Assembly: GCF_015832195.1 (NCBI RefSeq)
Contig: NC_052033.1
Span: 620,001 to 684,000 of the forward strand
From: Motacilla alba alba
Taxonomy: Eukaryota > Chordata > Aves > Passeriformes > Motacillidae
DNA: 64,000 nt
Reading direction: 5' to 3'
Shown: positions 30,728-45,500 of the stretch, piece after piece
How positions within the stretch are numbered: position 1 is the stretch's first letter
How the letters are laid out: every line of letters begins with the position of its first letter
The notes under the pieces: model-generated
Databases searched by the model: none
The model's input: only the letters and a program-made list of their open reading frames with translations
What the model was told of the DNA's origin: nothing
Position numbers and translations under genes: made by a program

Positions 30728-33700
30728 TTTCCAGCTTCTTGCTTCTGAGGTAGAATTTTCCCTGTGGTTTTTCACAAAAAATCCTTCAGGATAAAGCCAG
30801 GCCCACATACACATGGATGTCCTAAGAGTTTTCCAAGCTGTGTTCTCCTGCCACTTCTTTGGGCAGTGCTTACCCACAGACCCCGGATATCTTCTTTTTA
30901 AGACAGTTACTTATTCCCCTTTACTCACCACTCATGACTCACCCTGGGGTGTTCCATGACAGAGACTCTGCTTTTTCTCTGAAATAGTCACTGGGTTCCC
31001 AGGAAAATGCCAAAATGCAGCAGGTTCCTCCACCATGATGCCCATCCCAGCAGAGACCAAAAAACCCTTCCCCTGCACCAAGCCCAAAGGATTTTGGGGA
31101 GTTTTGAGAGGGCCTGGCCAGAGCAGGATGCAGGGACTGGGATAGAGTGAGTGCAGCTCAACCCCTGCTGATGGACTGGTTGGGATGCTGGGTTGCTCTC
31201 CCAGTTCTGATGGATTGGGATGATGGACTGCAACGATGGACAGCCATCCAACCCCCTGCACTGCTGCTCTCTGGCTCCAGAGAGGGCTGCCGGCTGGGCT
31301 GCTTTTGTTTGTGTTCTCAAGCAGAAGAGTTTTCTTTTCCTCCCCAATCCACCTTTTTTGACACAGCTGTGGGATTTTGAGTGACAATGCTGTTTTTCCT
31401 CAGAATTAAATGCTTCCACTAAAAGTTTCAGAAACCCAAACACACAAAGCAAAGCTGCTTCCCTGGCTTTCTTCACAATATGCCCCTTGGAAAGAGCAGA
31501 AAGCACAAACCTCCAGAGTCTTCTTCCCTCTCAGTGCCTTGCATGGCAAGAGGAAGCTCTGGGTTTCCCTTTGGGTCATCAAGTAACTCCTTCCTTCCCA
31601 GCTGACTGGTTGTGAGTCAAAACGCTGCAAGTAACAGCAAGATCTAAATTCAAAAAGTGGCTGGAGATGGCAAATCTGCTTTGTGCTGAAACACTTCCCA
31701 CTCCAGCCACCTTAGGGTGCATCCCTGCCACTGCCTGGAAAATCATAGTGCCTCCTTCTCACCCTTCCCTTGGAGTGAGAGGGGGACTGGGAGAAGTGGC
31801 TCAGAGGTAGAGGCTCTGGATGGAATGTGTATAGGGAAGGTGCCTACAAAGGTATTTGCTGCATGAGGATTTTGGGGGCAGCTCAGTTACCTGAAAGCAG
31901 ACAGAAGCACTTCTTCAAAGAGCCACTTTGGCTGAGTTGCTGAATTTTTCAAGCCACATCCATGCTGTGTCATTACTATTACATCACCATCAGATGTGAG
32001 GTGTCATTTCCCTATTTCCCAGGTTTGGGTCCTGGGCAGGATGAGCAGCTGCCCAGTCCAGTGCAGGGGCTGGGACCTCCAGAACAGACTGAGGCCACTT
32101 TCTCCCAATCATGGCAGTCTCCAGGTCTGTGTTATACCCCAGAGAGCTCCTTACTATGTCAGTGGAAGATCTCCTTCCATCCCCTGAGGACACAGCAGTC
32201 ATTTACAGCCACCCAACATCAGCACTGTGACTCTCACATGGGGTTTTACTCTGATACTTCTCCTCTCACCTGCTGTGTGAAGGGGTCTTGGCTGAGTGGG
32301 ACACTGGCCAGGGGCTGTCAATGTGGGGTTTGCAAAGGGGATGGCTCCAGCTCAGTGCCTCAGTCCCAAACAAACAGCAGTGTGTGAACATCCTCCTGGA
32401 GCGGAAGGTCAAGATGAGAGCAGGCAGGAATGAGGAACCCCAGAGTGCTGACACAGAAGTCTGTCACAGCAGGATCTGCCCAGTTAAAATGAGTGTCTGT
32501 TGGAAGGCAAAACCAGAAAGGGAGTAGAGCAATTCAGGGACAAATCTGTACAACAGAGTGTGATGAGGAATCTCTCTGTCCAAAGTGGGGAGGGCCCTGC
32601 AGAGGGCCCCCACCAACACCCTCTAGCCATGGCACAGGTGCTGAGGTGCTCCAGAAGCCAGAGGGGAATGGATAAACAGGGCAGGGGAAGGCATTCTGCT
32701 CTGAACCAGCATCACTGGGGAGCTGTGGCAGTACCCTGCAAACCAAGACCTCTCTCTTTTGGCAGAAAGAGGCCCGGGAAGAACAAGGCAAGGCTGCTCT
32801 GTGAGAGAAGAAGCACTGCTGGAATGGTTCTCAGGAATCCCGCTAATGCACCCTGACAGGAGCACATCAATCTGCCTTTTCGTGTGTGCTGCACGCGGGG
32901 CTGGAGCGAGCACCCTCGCGTGGCTCGGTGGCCGCATCAGCGAGCAAAGCGTGTCAGAACCCCGGCAGCGCCATCGTGATGTGGTGTGGGCACGGCACAG
33001 GCGCTGAGCTGAGCTGACACCTGAGCCCCTGCAGCCCCTGCAGCCCCTGCTTGCCCCTGGGCAGTGCTCCCAGTCCCTCCCCTGCAGCAACGGGACACTG
33101 CCGGACACCATCAGATGCTGCTTTTGCTCTAGTTCTGCAAGATTATGAATCTGGGTTTACTCTCTGGTGTCAGTCCTAAGAAAAAGCCTCAAAGCCTTTC
33201 TGAGACAGGCAGTAATTGAATCAATCAGAGCATGTATCTCCTTGGTTCAGGGCCCAGCAAGAGCAGATCTTCCCCAGTTCACATCCCACTGTACTACCCA
33301 CCACCACAGCTGAGCCTTTCCAGAATCCTGTCTTCCCTGGACTTCAATGATATTTCCAATCCCCAATTCTGTTATTTAATCTAGGGCATTTGAAAAATAA
33401 TCAGGTCGTTTCAGTCTGTTCTTCACGGGCAGATTTAGCAAGTTTGGTGAAATTGTCCTTAGCAGATAAGGCTGAGTATAATATTGTAGCTCTTTTAGTG
33501 CTGGCTGATTGAGCAGGCAACTGTCTGATCTCTCTTTCTGCTGCCATCTCAGATACCCAAGATAAGTCTGGATCATTCCCAGATCTCCCGATTCAGCAAA
33601 GCCAGTAAAAGTGGCAAAACATACTCACCGAATTTGTAGTGGTGGAGGATTTGCTCTGGACTCTGCCTGAGGCAGGACTTAGCCAGAAAGGGCCAAGGCA

Positions 33701-36475
33701 GAGGTTATTTAATGCAAAGAAATTAAGAATCCATACTCAGTGGATTCAGAGGATGAAATTCTGATTCCTGCCTAGCTCATGGGGAAGGAATGACTTTAGC
33801 AAGGCTCCAGTTTCCCCCAGATGTGTTGTACAGGCAATCCAGGGAGATACTACAGCAGTTAATAGGGCTGGGCAGCAGAGAGCAAACAGGAGCAGGCCAG
33901 GAGGACAGTGAAGCAGAAACTCCTGAGCTGGATTTAAGTCTTCTACTGTTAGAGCTGTACTTCTCAAGGCAAATACACAAGTAATTAAGCTACCAGAGAT
34001 ACAGGCTGTGAGCAAACACACTAAACAATGGATCTAAATTGCAGGTTTATTTGGAGTCACGAAATTTACAGGTCATTTCCTCTGATTTCATTGCTCTGCA
34101 TCGATTTCAGCTGGTCAGCACTTGCCCGGGGCTGTAAACTGCTCACTGGCTGCCAGAAACCTCTACCAGGTCTGGGGGAGGCTGGTAGAGCAAGTGGTTT
34201 GCTCTGGGTGGTGGGGAAATGCATTCCCCAGTGTGTGAAGGTGTTGGGCTGCTGGGCTCTGGTAAAGGTGCTGTTATCACTTATCTATGATGGGTCAGGT
34301 CCTCCAGCATGATAAAGTGGGATAAAGCCCTGGGAGCAGGGCCAGGGCATGCTGGTGCCTGTGTTTTGCCAGCAACCTGTGTTGATTCATTAGGCTGCAT
34401 TACATTTGAAGATATCATGATAGACAGGAGAATTGTCTTCCTGCTGAGTGAGGTTAAACCTGCAGGGCCGAGTGTGTCTCTGGTGCAATGCCAGTGCCTG
34501 CAGAGGGAATGGACAACTTGGCTCGGTGAAGCTCTTCAATCCCTCTCTGCTATCCTTTGGGATTCAGGGGAGTTAACAAATGTTGCTTGAGCTAAAAAGT
34601 CACAGAATGCTCTCCGAGCCCCAGAGCTTCTCCTGCAGCAGGGACCTGCCAGAAATTCCCATCCAGGGATGAGCAGCCCTGGAGCCTCAGACCTAGTGAG
34701 ATGTTGGGGCTTACACTTCTCTTCACCCCCACCTTCCAGGAGAGATCTGTCTGAGTACTTGCTCAGTTTGGGTGTCCAGGGCAGAGCTGTGAAGTCCCTG
34801 CAGCAGATCTGGGTCTCTGGGGTCTGTGGGGCCCAGCAGACAGCTTGGGTCAGGCAGTACCCCTTCTCTGGAGCAGGAGAAGGCTGAACATGCACTCAGG
34901 ATGGTGGTATGAAATCTCCATCCTCAATGGGCCATGGCAGCACTGGGACATCTGTGGGAAGGATTATGCAGACATCAATGGGAGTTTGGGAGTTTTGACA
35001 AGTTCTTGGTGTGAGATGCCCTGGTTTTGTTGAAGCCCCCCTGAGGTTTGCTGCTCTCTTCTTCTTGGCGCTGCCTGTGTGGGGTGTGTGCACTATGTTG
35101 AACCACTTGTTTATTTTCTGATCCAGACACCAGGGCTTGTGATATCATTTGTTTTTGTGTTGTTGATAGTGTTCCAGTGCATGAGGCCGTGGTCTGGCTG
35201 CAGGATGGTCTGGGTTGGGTTGGGCTTTTTGGCCTCATGCAAGCCTGAATCCCACTGTCCCTATTGGTTTTTGAATTTTTTTCTGGCTATTGTTTCTGAG
35301 TCTAATCATCTGATCCAGCAGAACCATCTCTGCAGTCAGAAGAAATAATGGGTAGATATAATTAGCAATGTCAGGCCCAGGCAGTCAAACAGCAATCGGA
35401 TGGGTGCAGATGGCTCTTGGAAGCATGGTCTGTTCCTCTGGCTTGAGGCCATCTGGTGCTCCTGAAGGAGGGAATTGAAGACTGAATCGAGTCTCTCTTA
35501 AATAAACTTCTGAGTAAAGATTTATTTATTTCCAGTGCAATGAACAACATTGGATTGCTCTAAAGGGAGTCGTAAAGAAAAGGATCTCAACAAGATATTG
35601 ACTATCACCTTCAGGTTTAGGCACAGCTTCATCCTGTTTCTAATAACAATTTTTTTTTACTCTAAGCAGGGTCCTAACTGTGCTCTGTTAATGCAGTGGA
35701 ATCCTAAAGTGCACCTGTCGGGATAAACCAGGCTTAGCACCAGTTTGGTAAAGAAACTAAAATGGCCTGGCTAGCACGAGCTGCTGCCTCTCCCTGGGGT
35801 GACACGCTGGTGACCACGCGGCTCTGTGCTTCATCCCTGCCCATGGGCTCTGTGGGCCGAGGTCTGGAGGGGCGTCAGCCAGAGCAGCCTCGGTGCGGGC
35901 ATGAGCCTTCTTTAGTGCCAAAGAGCCTGCTGTGAATCCGGGCTGGAGCAGAGCAGCGGACCTGGCTCCGTGCTCTCAGCTCGGCACTGCCCGGGCTGGT
36001 GCCGAAATTCTCTCTGCCAGGGCTGGCCGTTCCCCGCGGGTGCCTCCCGCGGCGGAGGGAAGAAGGCCAGCGATTCCCGGTGGCGACGGCAGGGACCCCC
36101 GGGCTCTGCGAAGTCGGGGGGCTCTATCGCGGTGGACAGAGATGGGGAGGGGGAGGTGGGGAGGGACCAGCGGTAGTGCGGAGAGTCCGGCGGGCTCTGC
36201 CGGCATGGGGGACGCTCCCACCGCCTCCCCGCCCCCGGGCGGGACCGGCCTCTCCCCGCTCCCTCCCCGCCGCCTCCTCCGGGCCGGGGAACCCTGCGAG
36301 TGGCGGCGACGAGCACCGAGCGCCGCTGTCCTGCGGTGCCGCAGCGGGCGGGCCCTGCGGGGCCCAACGGGGCCGGGCGGTCCCGGCGGGGCGGGCGCTG
36401 CCCGCGGTGCTGAGCGGGACGGGCGCTGTCCGCCGTGCTGCAGGCCCGGCCCGGGCACCCCCAAGCCCCCCGGCC
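30728..36475. other. Intergenic region between the CD300-like cluster and RAB37
   Basis: I found no exon with recognisable protein content on either strand. Minus-strand sequence near 33620-33690 ends in a good donor (GTGAGTATG) and could be a non-coding first exon for gene D, but nothing else supports it. A CTGCAGCCC triplication occurs at 33027-33052. From about 35900 the sequence turns into a CpG-rich island leading into the first RAB37 exon. Confidence 0.45.
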
Positions 36476-36535
36476 ATGGGGGCCCGCGCCGCCGGCCCGG
36501 GGGGGGACGGCTACAACGAGGCACTGCTGCACAAG
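36000..36535 (+). promoter_or_regulatory. RAB37: CpG-island promoter of the upstream RAB37 transcript
   Basis: A strongly GC- and CpG-rich block ends with an in-frame first exon (ATG at 36476, donor GTAGG after 36535). I see no TATA box. It is separate from the downstream RAB37 promoter near 44.2-44.45 kb. Confidence 0.6.
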
Positions 36536-39500
36536 GTAGGCATGGGGGCACCCGGGAGGGGGCTGCACAGGGGGGAGAAGGGGCAGCGCTCCTGCTTGAA
36601 CTTCCCGACGAATTCCGTCCCTCTGCCTTCCTCGCTCCTCGCCTCCCGGTGGGGTCCGTCTCTCGCCCTCATCCCGGGGCGGCGGTGGGAGTGCGGCGGC
36701 AGCTCTGTCCCCGCTGTGGGGATGGGCAGCCTGCAGGGATCGGCCCCGGTCCCAGCCACATGCCGGTTGATGGTAGGCAGGGGGGTGGCGGGATTCGGCA
36801 TGTTTGGGGAGCCAGGACTGCTGGAACGGGGCCAGCCCCGCGGCACAGCCCGCAGCCGCCCTTCAGCCGCTGCCGCTGTCCAGTGCAGGCTCAGGGCGGG
36901 TCGGAGGCAACTGAACCCCGGGGCTGTTTGCCAGAAGGAGATTAATGAGCCGGGACTTCCCTGCCCTGAAATAGCCGTGTCCCAGAGACGTCCATTCCTG
37001 CCCTTGTTGCTTAGAAATCCTCTTTTGCAATGTTCCTGGGACTGTGTTTTTCTAACTCCTGGGACTGTGTTTTGTGACTGCAATTGCACAGAGGGTGGTC
37101 AGGGTTGGTGGTGTCCCTATAAGACGTGGGGTGCTCAAGCTTTGATGTGGGAACAGCAGCAGCAGGGACTTTGCTCTTTGCAGTCAGACGCTGCCCTGAA
37201 ACTCCTGGAGTGATAGAGGAGATACTGATTTATCACAGATCCACCCATCATTCCTTCCTGCTGTCCTCACACTGCTTTCCTGCAGTCCCCAGTGACTGTG
37301 CAGGAACTGGCACCCTCGGGAAAATCAGGGATGGGACAAGACAGTTCTGTGGATCCCTCTTCACAAATCCCAGTCTGTTCTGTATCCTGCTGTACTCAGG
37401 GCAAGGTGCCCAGCCCTTGATTAGTAGAAAAATATCAATTACTAGCAGCTTTCATTTCTGTTGTACATGGAATACATAGAACATGCCCCCAGGGATGACT
37501 TGAGAAACTCTGATTCTTTGCAAAGCCTTAACTCTCTCTTTTCCAGGAAGCAGCTGCAGCAGTTAATGAATTACAGCGGTGGAAATGAGGCTCTGGGCAG
37601 AAGATCTGCCCAGGCAAATAACCATTCCAGTCCCATGTTCCCTGCTGTTTCCCCTGGTATTTTTCTGTCTCTCCTGGCCGGGCTGCTTGTCTTGCAGAAA
37701 CAAGGCTGCTCTCACTCCAGGGAAGTGAGGCAGCAAATACCTCACTAGATCTTGTGTCTGAGCAAGCAATCACATTTCAGATGTGTTGAAAAACCTCAAG
37801 AGAGCTTTGCAGTCTGGAGACAAGGATTAAATGATTTCTGGTTGGTGGCTAAGCTCAGGCCTGGGGAGGAAATGGGCCAGGGGCTAACCAAAGCAGGAAC
37901 AGCTTTTCTGGGCTGTTCCAGAAAAGTTTTGCTTGATACGACATTATGAATTCTGTTCTCAGGTGGTTTGACCCATTGGCAAATCATTCTTCCTCCTCTG
38001 TGATTCCTGGATCCATTTAACTGGAGCAAGACCCAAAGGCAGAAGGATGTGTTCCTTGTTTGCGGTTGATCCAAGGTGTTAACAGGGGGTTGCAAACAGG
38101 GATCTCCTGCTTGATCTGAGCCAGGTGGTGTTTGATGCACAGCCCTAGTGCTCATGTCTGCAGGGCCAAGATACAGCCTCTGCCAAGGCAAGGGCCCAGC
38201 CAGGCTGGTAGAGGGCTCCAGGCTCTCTCTCAAGACAGTATAAGTGTCTTGGCCATGGTGAAATAGTGTCTGGGCAGGTGGGGACAGCTCTGAACTGTTC
38301 CTGTGGCACATAGCAGCTTCTAGCGTCATCCAACTCCATCCCTGGAGTACTGCTGGGAGCAGGAGAAAGGCAGCACAATTTTATATAAAGAGTAGGTTAA
38401 AAATAAGACTCAGGGACTGAGAGTCTCAGCCTGAGAGGCCACGAGAGTGCGGTGGCAAGGGGCTGAAAGCAGACATGTCTTCACCCTCAGACCTCTCCCA
38501 GTGCTATGTCCCAGCTGAGCTCTGCAGGCAGCTGTGCTGGGTGGCACGTACACATTTGCCACAATTTATTGTGATAAATCCTGCTCACCTGGGCACAAAC
38601 CTGAGGGTTTGGGGCTTCATCAGCTCCCTGAGAGCAACACCAGAGCCTGTGGAGGGCACTACTCCCTTCCCTGCATCACCTGACTGGGGTTTTACCCTGT
38701 CAGGCTTCCAGTAGCTGTATTTAGCTCAGGTTCAGGTTCTGCATGTTAAATCTCGAAAATAAGCTGGGAAGACAACCTCAGCCCACATGCATTGTCCCAG
38801 ATCTCCTCCCATTTGGCTGGCACTGGAATTGCACCCATTGAGTCCCTGTGCTGCCTTGACAGCTGTGCAAAACCTCTCTTCCCATGGCAGGTTAGACCAT
38901 AATGGGAGGTTTGAATTATTTTGCCTTGTCCCTGCAGCCCATGCCAAGCCAGCAATGATTTTGACTGGGAGTGATCCATCTACATTAGAATTAACCCCAA
39001 AACTAACTCAAGGTCTAGGGAGGGATATTTGCTCTTCCCCTAAGGCAGAGCAGGCAGACAAGTCTTTTCAGGAGGGTGTTACAAGGTGTACTGCTTTTCT
39101 CTGGGACTGTGGGGTGGTGGAGAAGTCAGGTTACCTCTGGCAAAGTACTGTTCCATCCCCACACCAACAGGCAGAGAGGATCAGCAGCACTAAAAGGAAT
39201 CTTGCAATATTTTACTTAGGTTTCCCATAAAAAAAAAAAGCAAACAAACCCACCCCTTCCAAAAAAAAAAAAAAATCCCCAAAAAAACCACCCCCCCAAA
39301 AAAAACCAAAACCAAAGCAAAACCAAACCAACCAAACAAACAAGCAAGCCAAAACAAAAAACCCAACCACCAAAAAAAAACTCTAAGCCAAAAAAAAACC
39401 TGGGAAAACCTGGGGGATGAGAAGGTGTGGAGGAGGTCTGTCTGTGGCTGAGGATGGGGGAAGAGTCAGGACAGATATGGAACTTCGTCTCTGGGAGACT

Positions 39501-42500
39501 TTTTACTATCATGACTCAGTCACGTCCAGCTTGAGAGTTCAAGGGCTAACAAGCCGCATCTTCCCTACAGTGGGCTTTTTGTTCTTGTTTTTTGTTTATT
39601 TGATGACCAGGAAGGCCACAGTGATTTCTACTGTGCTGTCCCTTCACAGAGCCCATGAGCTTTTCCTAAAGTCATTAGGAATATCTCTTGGCTGTTCCAG
39701 GCCAAATTTTGCTGTTATTATTAAGTCATGAAGCAATTCATGAGTTATCTCTATTATGAATCCCATTTAAATTATTAATAGAGGAATCTGCCTTTTATAC
39801 ATGTTCTCTGTAAACCCTGGGCTCTGGAGGCTTTCTGGTGCTCATTCCAACCAGCTCTTCTCCCTCCATAATTAATGCTTTTCTCTGCATTAACTGCTTC
39901 CAAAGACAGCACTGCAGGGTGCACCCAGTCTTGTTGCACATCCCAGCATCAGTATTTTACGTGGAAATAGTATGTTACTCCAAATTATACAGCACTGAGG
40001 TGCAGGAGCCCCATGGTAATGAATTCCTGGAGTGCTTTCCTATCCAGCTGCTCCTGGGCATATCCTTCTCTCTGCACAGGGAGGAGTTCTGGGCCCTAGG
40101 GAAGAGCCAAGGGGGGTTTGAGCAGGGAAATTTCCCCCAGGAAAGGGGTGAACCAGTTCCTCTGGCCCAGAGACTTCTGCCTCCCAACATTCCCCCAGAT
40201 CCCGTGCAAGCTCCCAGCTCATGCAGCTGCTCTGAATGTACAAGTGACCTGCAAAGAGCCCAGGCAGGGAGGAGGGAGAAATCTCTGGCTGCAGATCTGG
40301 GCACAGGTTGCTGCCTCTCAGCACCCAGGCCTGTGCAGCAGCCTGCCTCTGGCAGAGGTGCAGGGCTCCCTCCTGCCAACAGCTCTACTCAGCAGGTCAG
40401 GCTTTTCCCAGGACAGGTTCAGTGTTTGGGATGTGTTCTCCAAGGGAAAGTGCTGATTCACTGAGGCAAGCACTCACTGAAGTGTATCAGCGTGAACATG
40501 CTCCAGGCAGGTTGTGGTGCTTTATGCAAAGCAGGATGCTGATTTCCTGCCAGTCCACATCCCTGTGTTGTTTGTGGTCCTCAAGCTCCTTGACTTTTGG
40601 TTTCAGCCCACTACTTTGGGATCTGTGGGGTACATGGCACCAGGTGCTGTGAAGCTCACATGGCCTCCCAGGTATGGAATCAGGCCTTGATCTGTTGGGG
40701 CTGTTCAGGCATTTGATTAAACATTCCTTCACATTCATCCTGTGTTTCAAAAGGGGAAGTGCAGTGCCTGAAGTAGTGCCGGGATTGGTCACACCCCAGG
40801 GCACTTTGGGACAGGAGAGGGATAAGACTGGATGTGCACAGAGGCTCCCCTGCGTATTGGGGAGGTACTGAAGCACCTTCAGGCTGGAGACAAAGGACTG
40901 AGCTGTTGCAGGATGCAGCAAGGCTGCGGGAGCTGCACAAACACAAACCAAGCAGGGGTAAAACAGATGCAGCCAAGTGTAGCAGAGGTGGATGCAGAAG
41001 GTGGGGAGGTTTAGTCCCAGCACCTAGCTGCCTCATCCCCACAGCCTCAGGGATGACAGGGGACCAGTAACAGAGGGGACACTCCATGTTTGCCAGAACT
41101 GCAGCTTCAGGAACACCCCTGTCCTGAAAGACAAAGCCCAAACCACTTCTAATCCAGAAGGCTGGTAGCAGAGTGTTTATTTTAATTCATGTCCTGCGAA
41201 AGGGTTGAAAGTGTCTCAGTTTCCTGAAAGGATGGGAATGTTTGCCAGTGATTCTGTGAACAAAACCCAGATACCAGCAGAGGGAAGGGAGGGGTTCTGT
41301 TTGCCCTGCAGGTCTCCCTTAGGTCAGGGATTTTGAGGGACATGGGTAGGAGCAGAAGGGAAGATGAGCTCCCCAGGGATGTGGCGTGGGTACCAGGGCT
41401 GTGGGCTGGCAGTGTGGGAGATGCTTAAGAGGTGACAGCTCTGACACTAGCACAGCTCCCTTGTCCCTTCTGCTCAGGGATGGGAGCAGTCTGGGGTTTC
41501 CCATGGAGGCTGGAGAGGCAGAGGGACTCCGTGATTTCAAACCCATCACTTTGCCAGGAGGAAGTGCTGTGGGTCCATGACATTAAAGCAGCACAAAGCC
41601 AGCCCAGTGACCCGGCGAGGTTGTGTGGCTGTGGCAGCAGCTGTGTGCAGCAGCTGCAGGAGATGCTTTCTTTACTAAAGAGTTTTGGACTTAATCCAGT
41701 GACTCCAAAGTCCTCCCAAAGAGGTTTTCCAACAGGCCTGTGTGAGCCAAGGCTGCTTCTGCCTGGCAGCTTCCTGAGCTGGGGTAGGAGCTTCTCTCCT
41801 GCTCACTCTCCATGACAGGCTGTGCTTTACTTTCCCTCCCATCTCTCCTTTCTTGGACAGGGTGCAGTGCATTTCAGTCCTGAAGCACATCCCAGAGAAC
41901 ATTTCGTTAATTACAGAGATGGACAAAGGGGTGGAAATTCCTCTCTGGGCAAGTAGCAGAACCAAATGTGACAGGTCCAGGGGCTGGGTGGGTCCTTCTT
42001 GATCCTGCTGCATTTGCTGTCACATTCCCCCAGCACACCTACCCAAATGTCTGGCTCCCAGTTTCCCCCATCATCTGCACCGGCACTGATGCCTCTTTAT
42101 CTGGTCCTTACAGACAATCCTAGTTGGAGACAGTGGCGTGGGGAAGACATCACTGCTGGTCCAGTTTGACCAGGGCAAGTTCATTTCTGGCTCCTTCTCT
42201 GCCACCGTGGGCATTGGGTTTACGGTAAGAGCCCAGTCTCTGGTTCCTGGGCTGTGCACTCACCTTTGGGGAGCAGCTTTATTTGGGGAATCAGAATCTA
42301 TGAATTTGTGGTAAGCACGAAGAATTGGATACTTTGCTTTGGTGCTGCTGGATGAGGAGTTTGGTTTGGCTGTGTGCTTCTTGGCATGCTTTGGACTGCT
42401 GGGAGAGATGAAGGATGGGTAAAGCTCGATATTCCAAATCCCTTGGTGGGACTGTGTCTGAGTGCAGCCTTATGTTTCACAAACAGAAAGCTGCCTTTGG

Positions 42501-45500
42501 AACTGCCCTGCTCTGTCAGGGAGATGCCAGCCCGTGACCTGCCTGTGTCCAGCCTGGGGCCCTGGCAAAAAGTCAGGCAGATGGTGATGGTGCTGGGAAA
42601 AGCACTGGGCTGCCATCCAGAGCTATTTGCAGAGCTGCTGTGGGGTCTCAAGTGGCTCTGATGTGTGTGTCCCCTCTCCTGGGGGAGCTCAGGACAGGGA
42701 CAGTGCTTGGGACCTTACTCCAGAGAGACTGTCATCCCTTCAGCATTGTGACAAAGTGGGAACTCAGCAAGGGGCTGGTACCTATGGGGATGTGATTACC
42801 CACAGGAATTCTCTTTTTAGTCCAGGCCAAGGAAGCAGGAAAATATGGCACCAGTGGGGAGAGTCTGGGGCCAAGCAGCCCAGGGACCAGCAGCCAAGGA
42901 TGCCCCTGCTGAGGGGCCTGAGCCGTGGGCAGGCAGAGGAGGCTCAGCCACACTACTGATCTCCGCCAGCTTCCAGCTGCCTCATTTCTCCAGCAGCAAA
43001 TGCCAGTGTGTGGAAGTGATGCTCAGCCAGGCTTTTTTCCTGCCCAGCACAGTTTTCTATATCCTTCCAGCCCCCTCCCCATCTTGCTGTAGGGAAGCTC
43101 AGCCACTTCCAGGAGCTCCAAGTGTCTAGCCTCCAGCTCTGGGCACTTTCCTGGCCAAAGAGCACATATAAACTATAAATCCCCCATCTGGGTCTGAGTG
43201 CAGTTACAGGACTGGAAATACAGGTTCTATTTCCCGGGGGAGGCAGAGGAGGGCTTGCCTGCCCCAGAGGAGTGGAGCCAGCCCCAGAAGGTGAGGACGT
43301 ACATGCCATTCCAGAGGGCATCTCTGTCACTGGACCTCCTGCGGCCATGTGTGGCCTTCACCTGAAGAGCAGAGAGGGCACAGCACTGAAGCCCTGCACC
43401 CCTGAATCCCAGTGGCGTGAGTAGGGATGTGGGTTGCCCTGAGATTAGCCCTGATGTGGGAGAGATGAGATATTCCAGGGAAAATAGATCAGGGAGGGCT
43501 CAAGGCTCCTATACATGAAGTTATGCCTGTAAGGCTGAAGACCTTGACCAGCTGTAGTGCATGGACTTACATGAGGTTTTACAGGGTGGGGTTTTGGGTA
43601 ACACGACACCCCCCTCCAGGGATTTCTCCCACATTCCCATGCTTGGGCTTTTCCTGACTGAAATCCAGTATGAGCTGGGCCCCAATGACTGGTGTAGGAT
43701 GCAGGGGGCTGCGAGCAGCCAGGGGGAGCGGGAGGCCTGGCAGCCATCCCGGGTGAGACGCAGGCGCCGGGAACCGGCTCGGCACGGCTCGCGGCTTCCG
43801 GCTAACGGCTCCTGCTCCGCTTCCCTCCCGGCTCCCGGCTCCGCGGTGCTCAGCACCGCTGGGGCTGCAGCAGGTGGGGCAAACCCCCCACCCTGGGGTG
43901 GGCTGGTGGGGTGGGAGTGGGAGCTGCCATTCCCGCTGTCCCGGCGTGGCAGGGTGGGATTTGGTAGCACCGGGGTCTCCATCCCCACACTCTGTGAGGG
44001 ATGGGGGTACTGTTCATTTGCGGGGTGAGCAGTTCCTCCTCTCCCCACCCACGTGTTCGGAGGGGCGTGCCGGGGGCTCTGCCCGCTGCCCAGTGCAGCC
44101 AAGCCGGTAGCAAACCCCAGCACCGCGGGTCCCCACTGCGGGGGTGCAGTGGGGCAGCCTCCCACTCTTCAGCCTCTTCCTCCTCATCCCGTGCCCGGGC
44201 TGGGCGGGGAGGCGGCCGGGGCACGGCCTCGGGGGTGGCATCGGCCGGGGAGGAGGAGGAGGAAGAGGAGAAGGAAGGCGGGTGGGGCCGCAGCTCCCGC
44301 AGCGCCGGCGCTCGGCGGCTCCGCTCGGACGCAGCATGGGCGGCCCCGATGGGGCGGCGGGGAGCGAGACCCGCCCGGAGGGGAGCGGGGAACCACCGAA
44401 GAGCAACGGAGATCCCCCGGCGCTGCCCCGGGATTACGAACTGTCCGGCAAGGTGGGAGGCGGCGCGGGGTGAGCAGGGATGGCTCACCAGCTTCCGACG
44501 AGCTCTGCCAGAGGGGAAGGTTTGGGTTCGCCCCCCGGCTTGGGGGTGACCAGGAGGGGTTTAGGGTTTAGGAAGGGTCCCGAGGGCCGCACGCTTCCTC
44601 CGCCGCTGCGATCGCGCCCAGGAAGCGGCCGCGAAACGGGGAAGAAGGCGAAGGAGGCGGCAGCCCCAGCTGATCCCCCAGCCCTTCTCTGCCCCGGGAG
44701 ACCTCCGATGCGGCAGGTGCCGGGATTGGGGTTTTCCCTCCCCGGAAGGTGGAGATGGGGGGGTCCCTGCCCCGAGGGTGCCGTCTGTGCCCCAGGGGTG
44801 TCCCTGCCCGGCAGTGGCAGTAGGAGGGACCAGCTGCAGGAACAGGACTTTGAGGCGCTCCCGGGGGAAGAGGAGCGGGACCTAACTCTGCCCCTTGAAA
44901 GTCCGTCAAACCTTTTCCAGGGCAAGGGGCTCCTGCCAGCCCCACAACAATGCCCCCCATGGCACAGGGCAGGGGGCCAGGACCCCATCCAGGCCATCGC
45001 AGAACCCCAAGGGCTCCAAGGTGGGAACAGCATTTCAGCCCTGGATCCAGCCCAGGGCCCTCCTTCACCCACACCGCAGCATGCCACTTGTAAATGTCTC
45101 TGCACCCCTGCCAGGCCTTGGAGCAGGGGGGAGCCCTCCTTCCTGAATGCCCCCCTCTTCCCCACCCCAACCCTGGCAAGGGTTGCCCCAGGAAGCACCT
45201 TCCTCATCCGAGCAGCTCAGGGGAGGCACGGGACGGATGAATCTTTTACCCCCAAAATTTAATATACAGCCCCAAGCTGAGCCCAGCACTGATGGTGTCA
45301 CCCCAACACACCCTGCTGCCTCACTGAGCCGGTTCCAAAGTGGTCCTGCACGCTGCCACCCTCTCTAACTGCTTTTATTCCTTTGCCTTTATCCTCCCCT
45401 CTCTGACTCCTCTTCGTGGAGGGCAATTTCCATGTTTGAGGGAGAAAAACAGTTTTCAGCTTGGTCTAGAGTGAGGTGGAGGCAGAACTGAGCTGTGTTC

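Noticed and set aside
31795..31830. GTGGCTCAGAGGTAGAGG, resembling a tRNA D-arm and box A
   Set aside because: No box B or paired acceptor stem in the expected position.
33620..33690. Possible non-coding first exon for CD300-like gene D, ending at a GTGAGTATG donor
   Set aside because: A single splice-site match with no second line of evidence. A TATA-less leader directly upstream of 30727 is just as possible.
35999..37213. 404-codon plus-strand open frame
   Set aside because: A product of the CpG island around the first RAB37 exon. It reads straight through a well-supported splice donor.
39225..39410. A-rich tract considered as the poly(A) tail of a retrocopy
   Set aside because: No gene-like or SINE-like sequence abuts it on either side and no target duplication is visible. 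It looks like simple low complexity.
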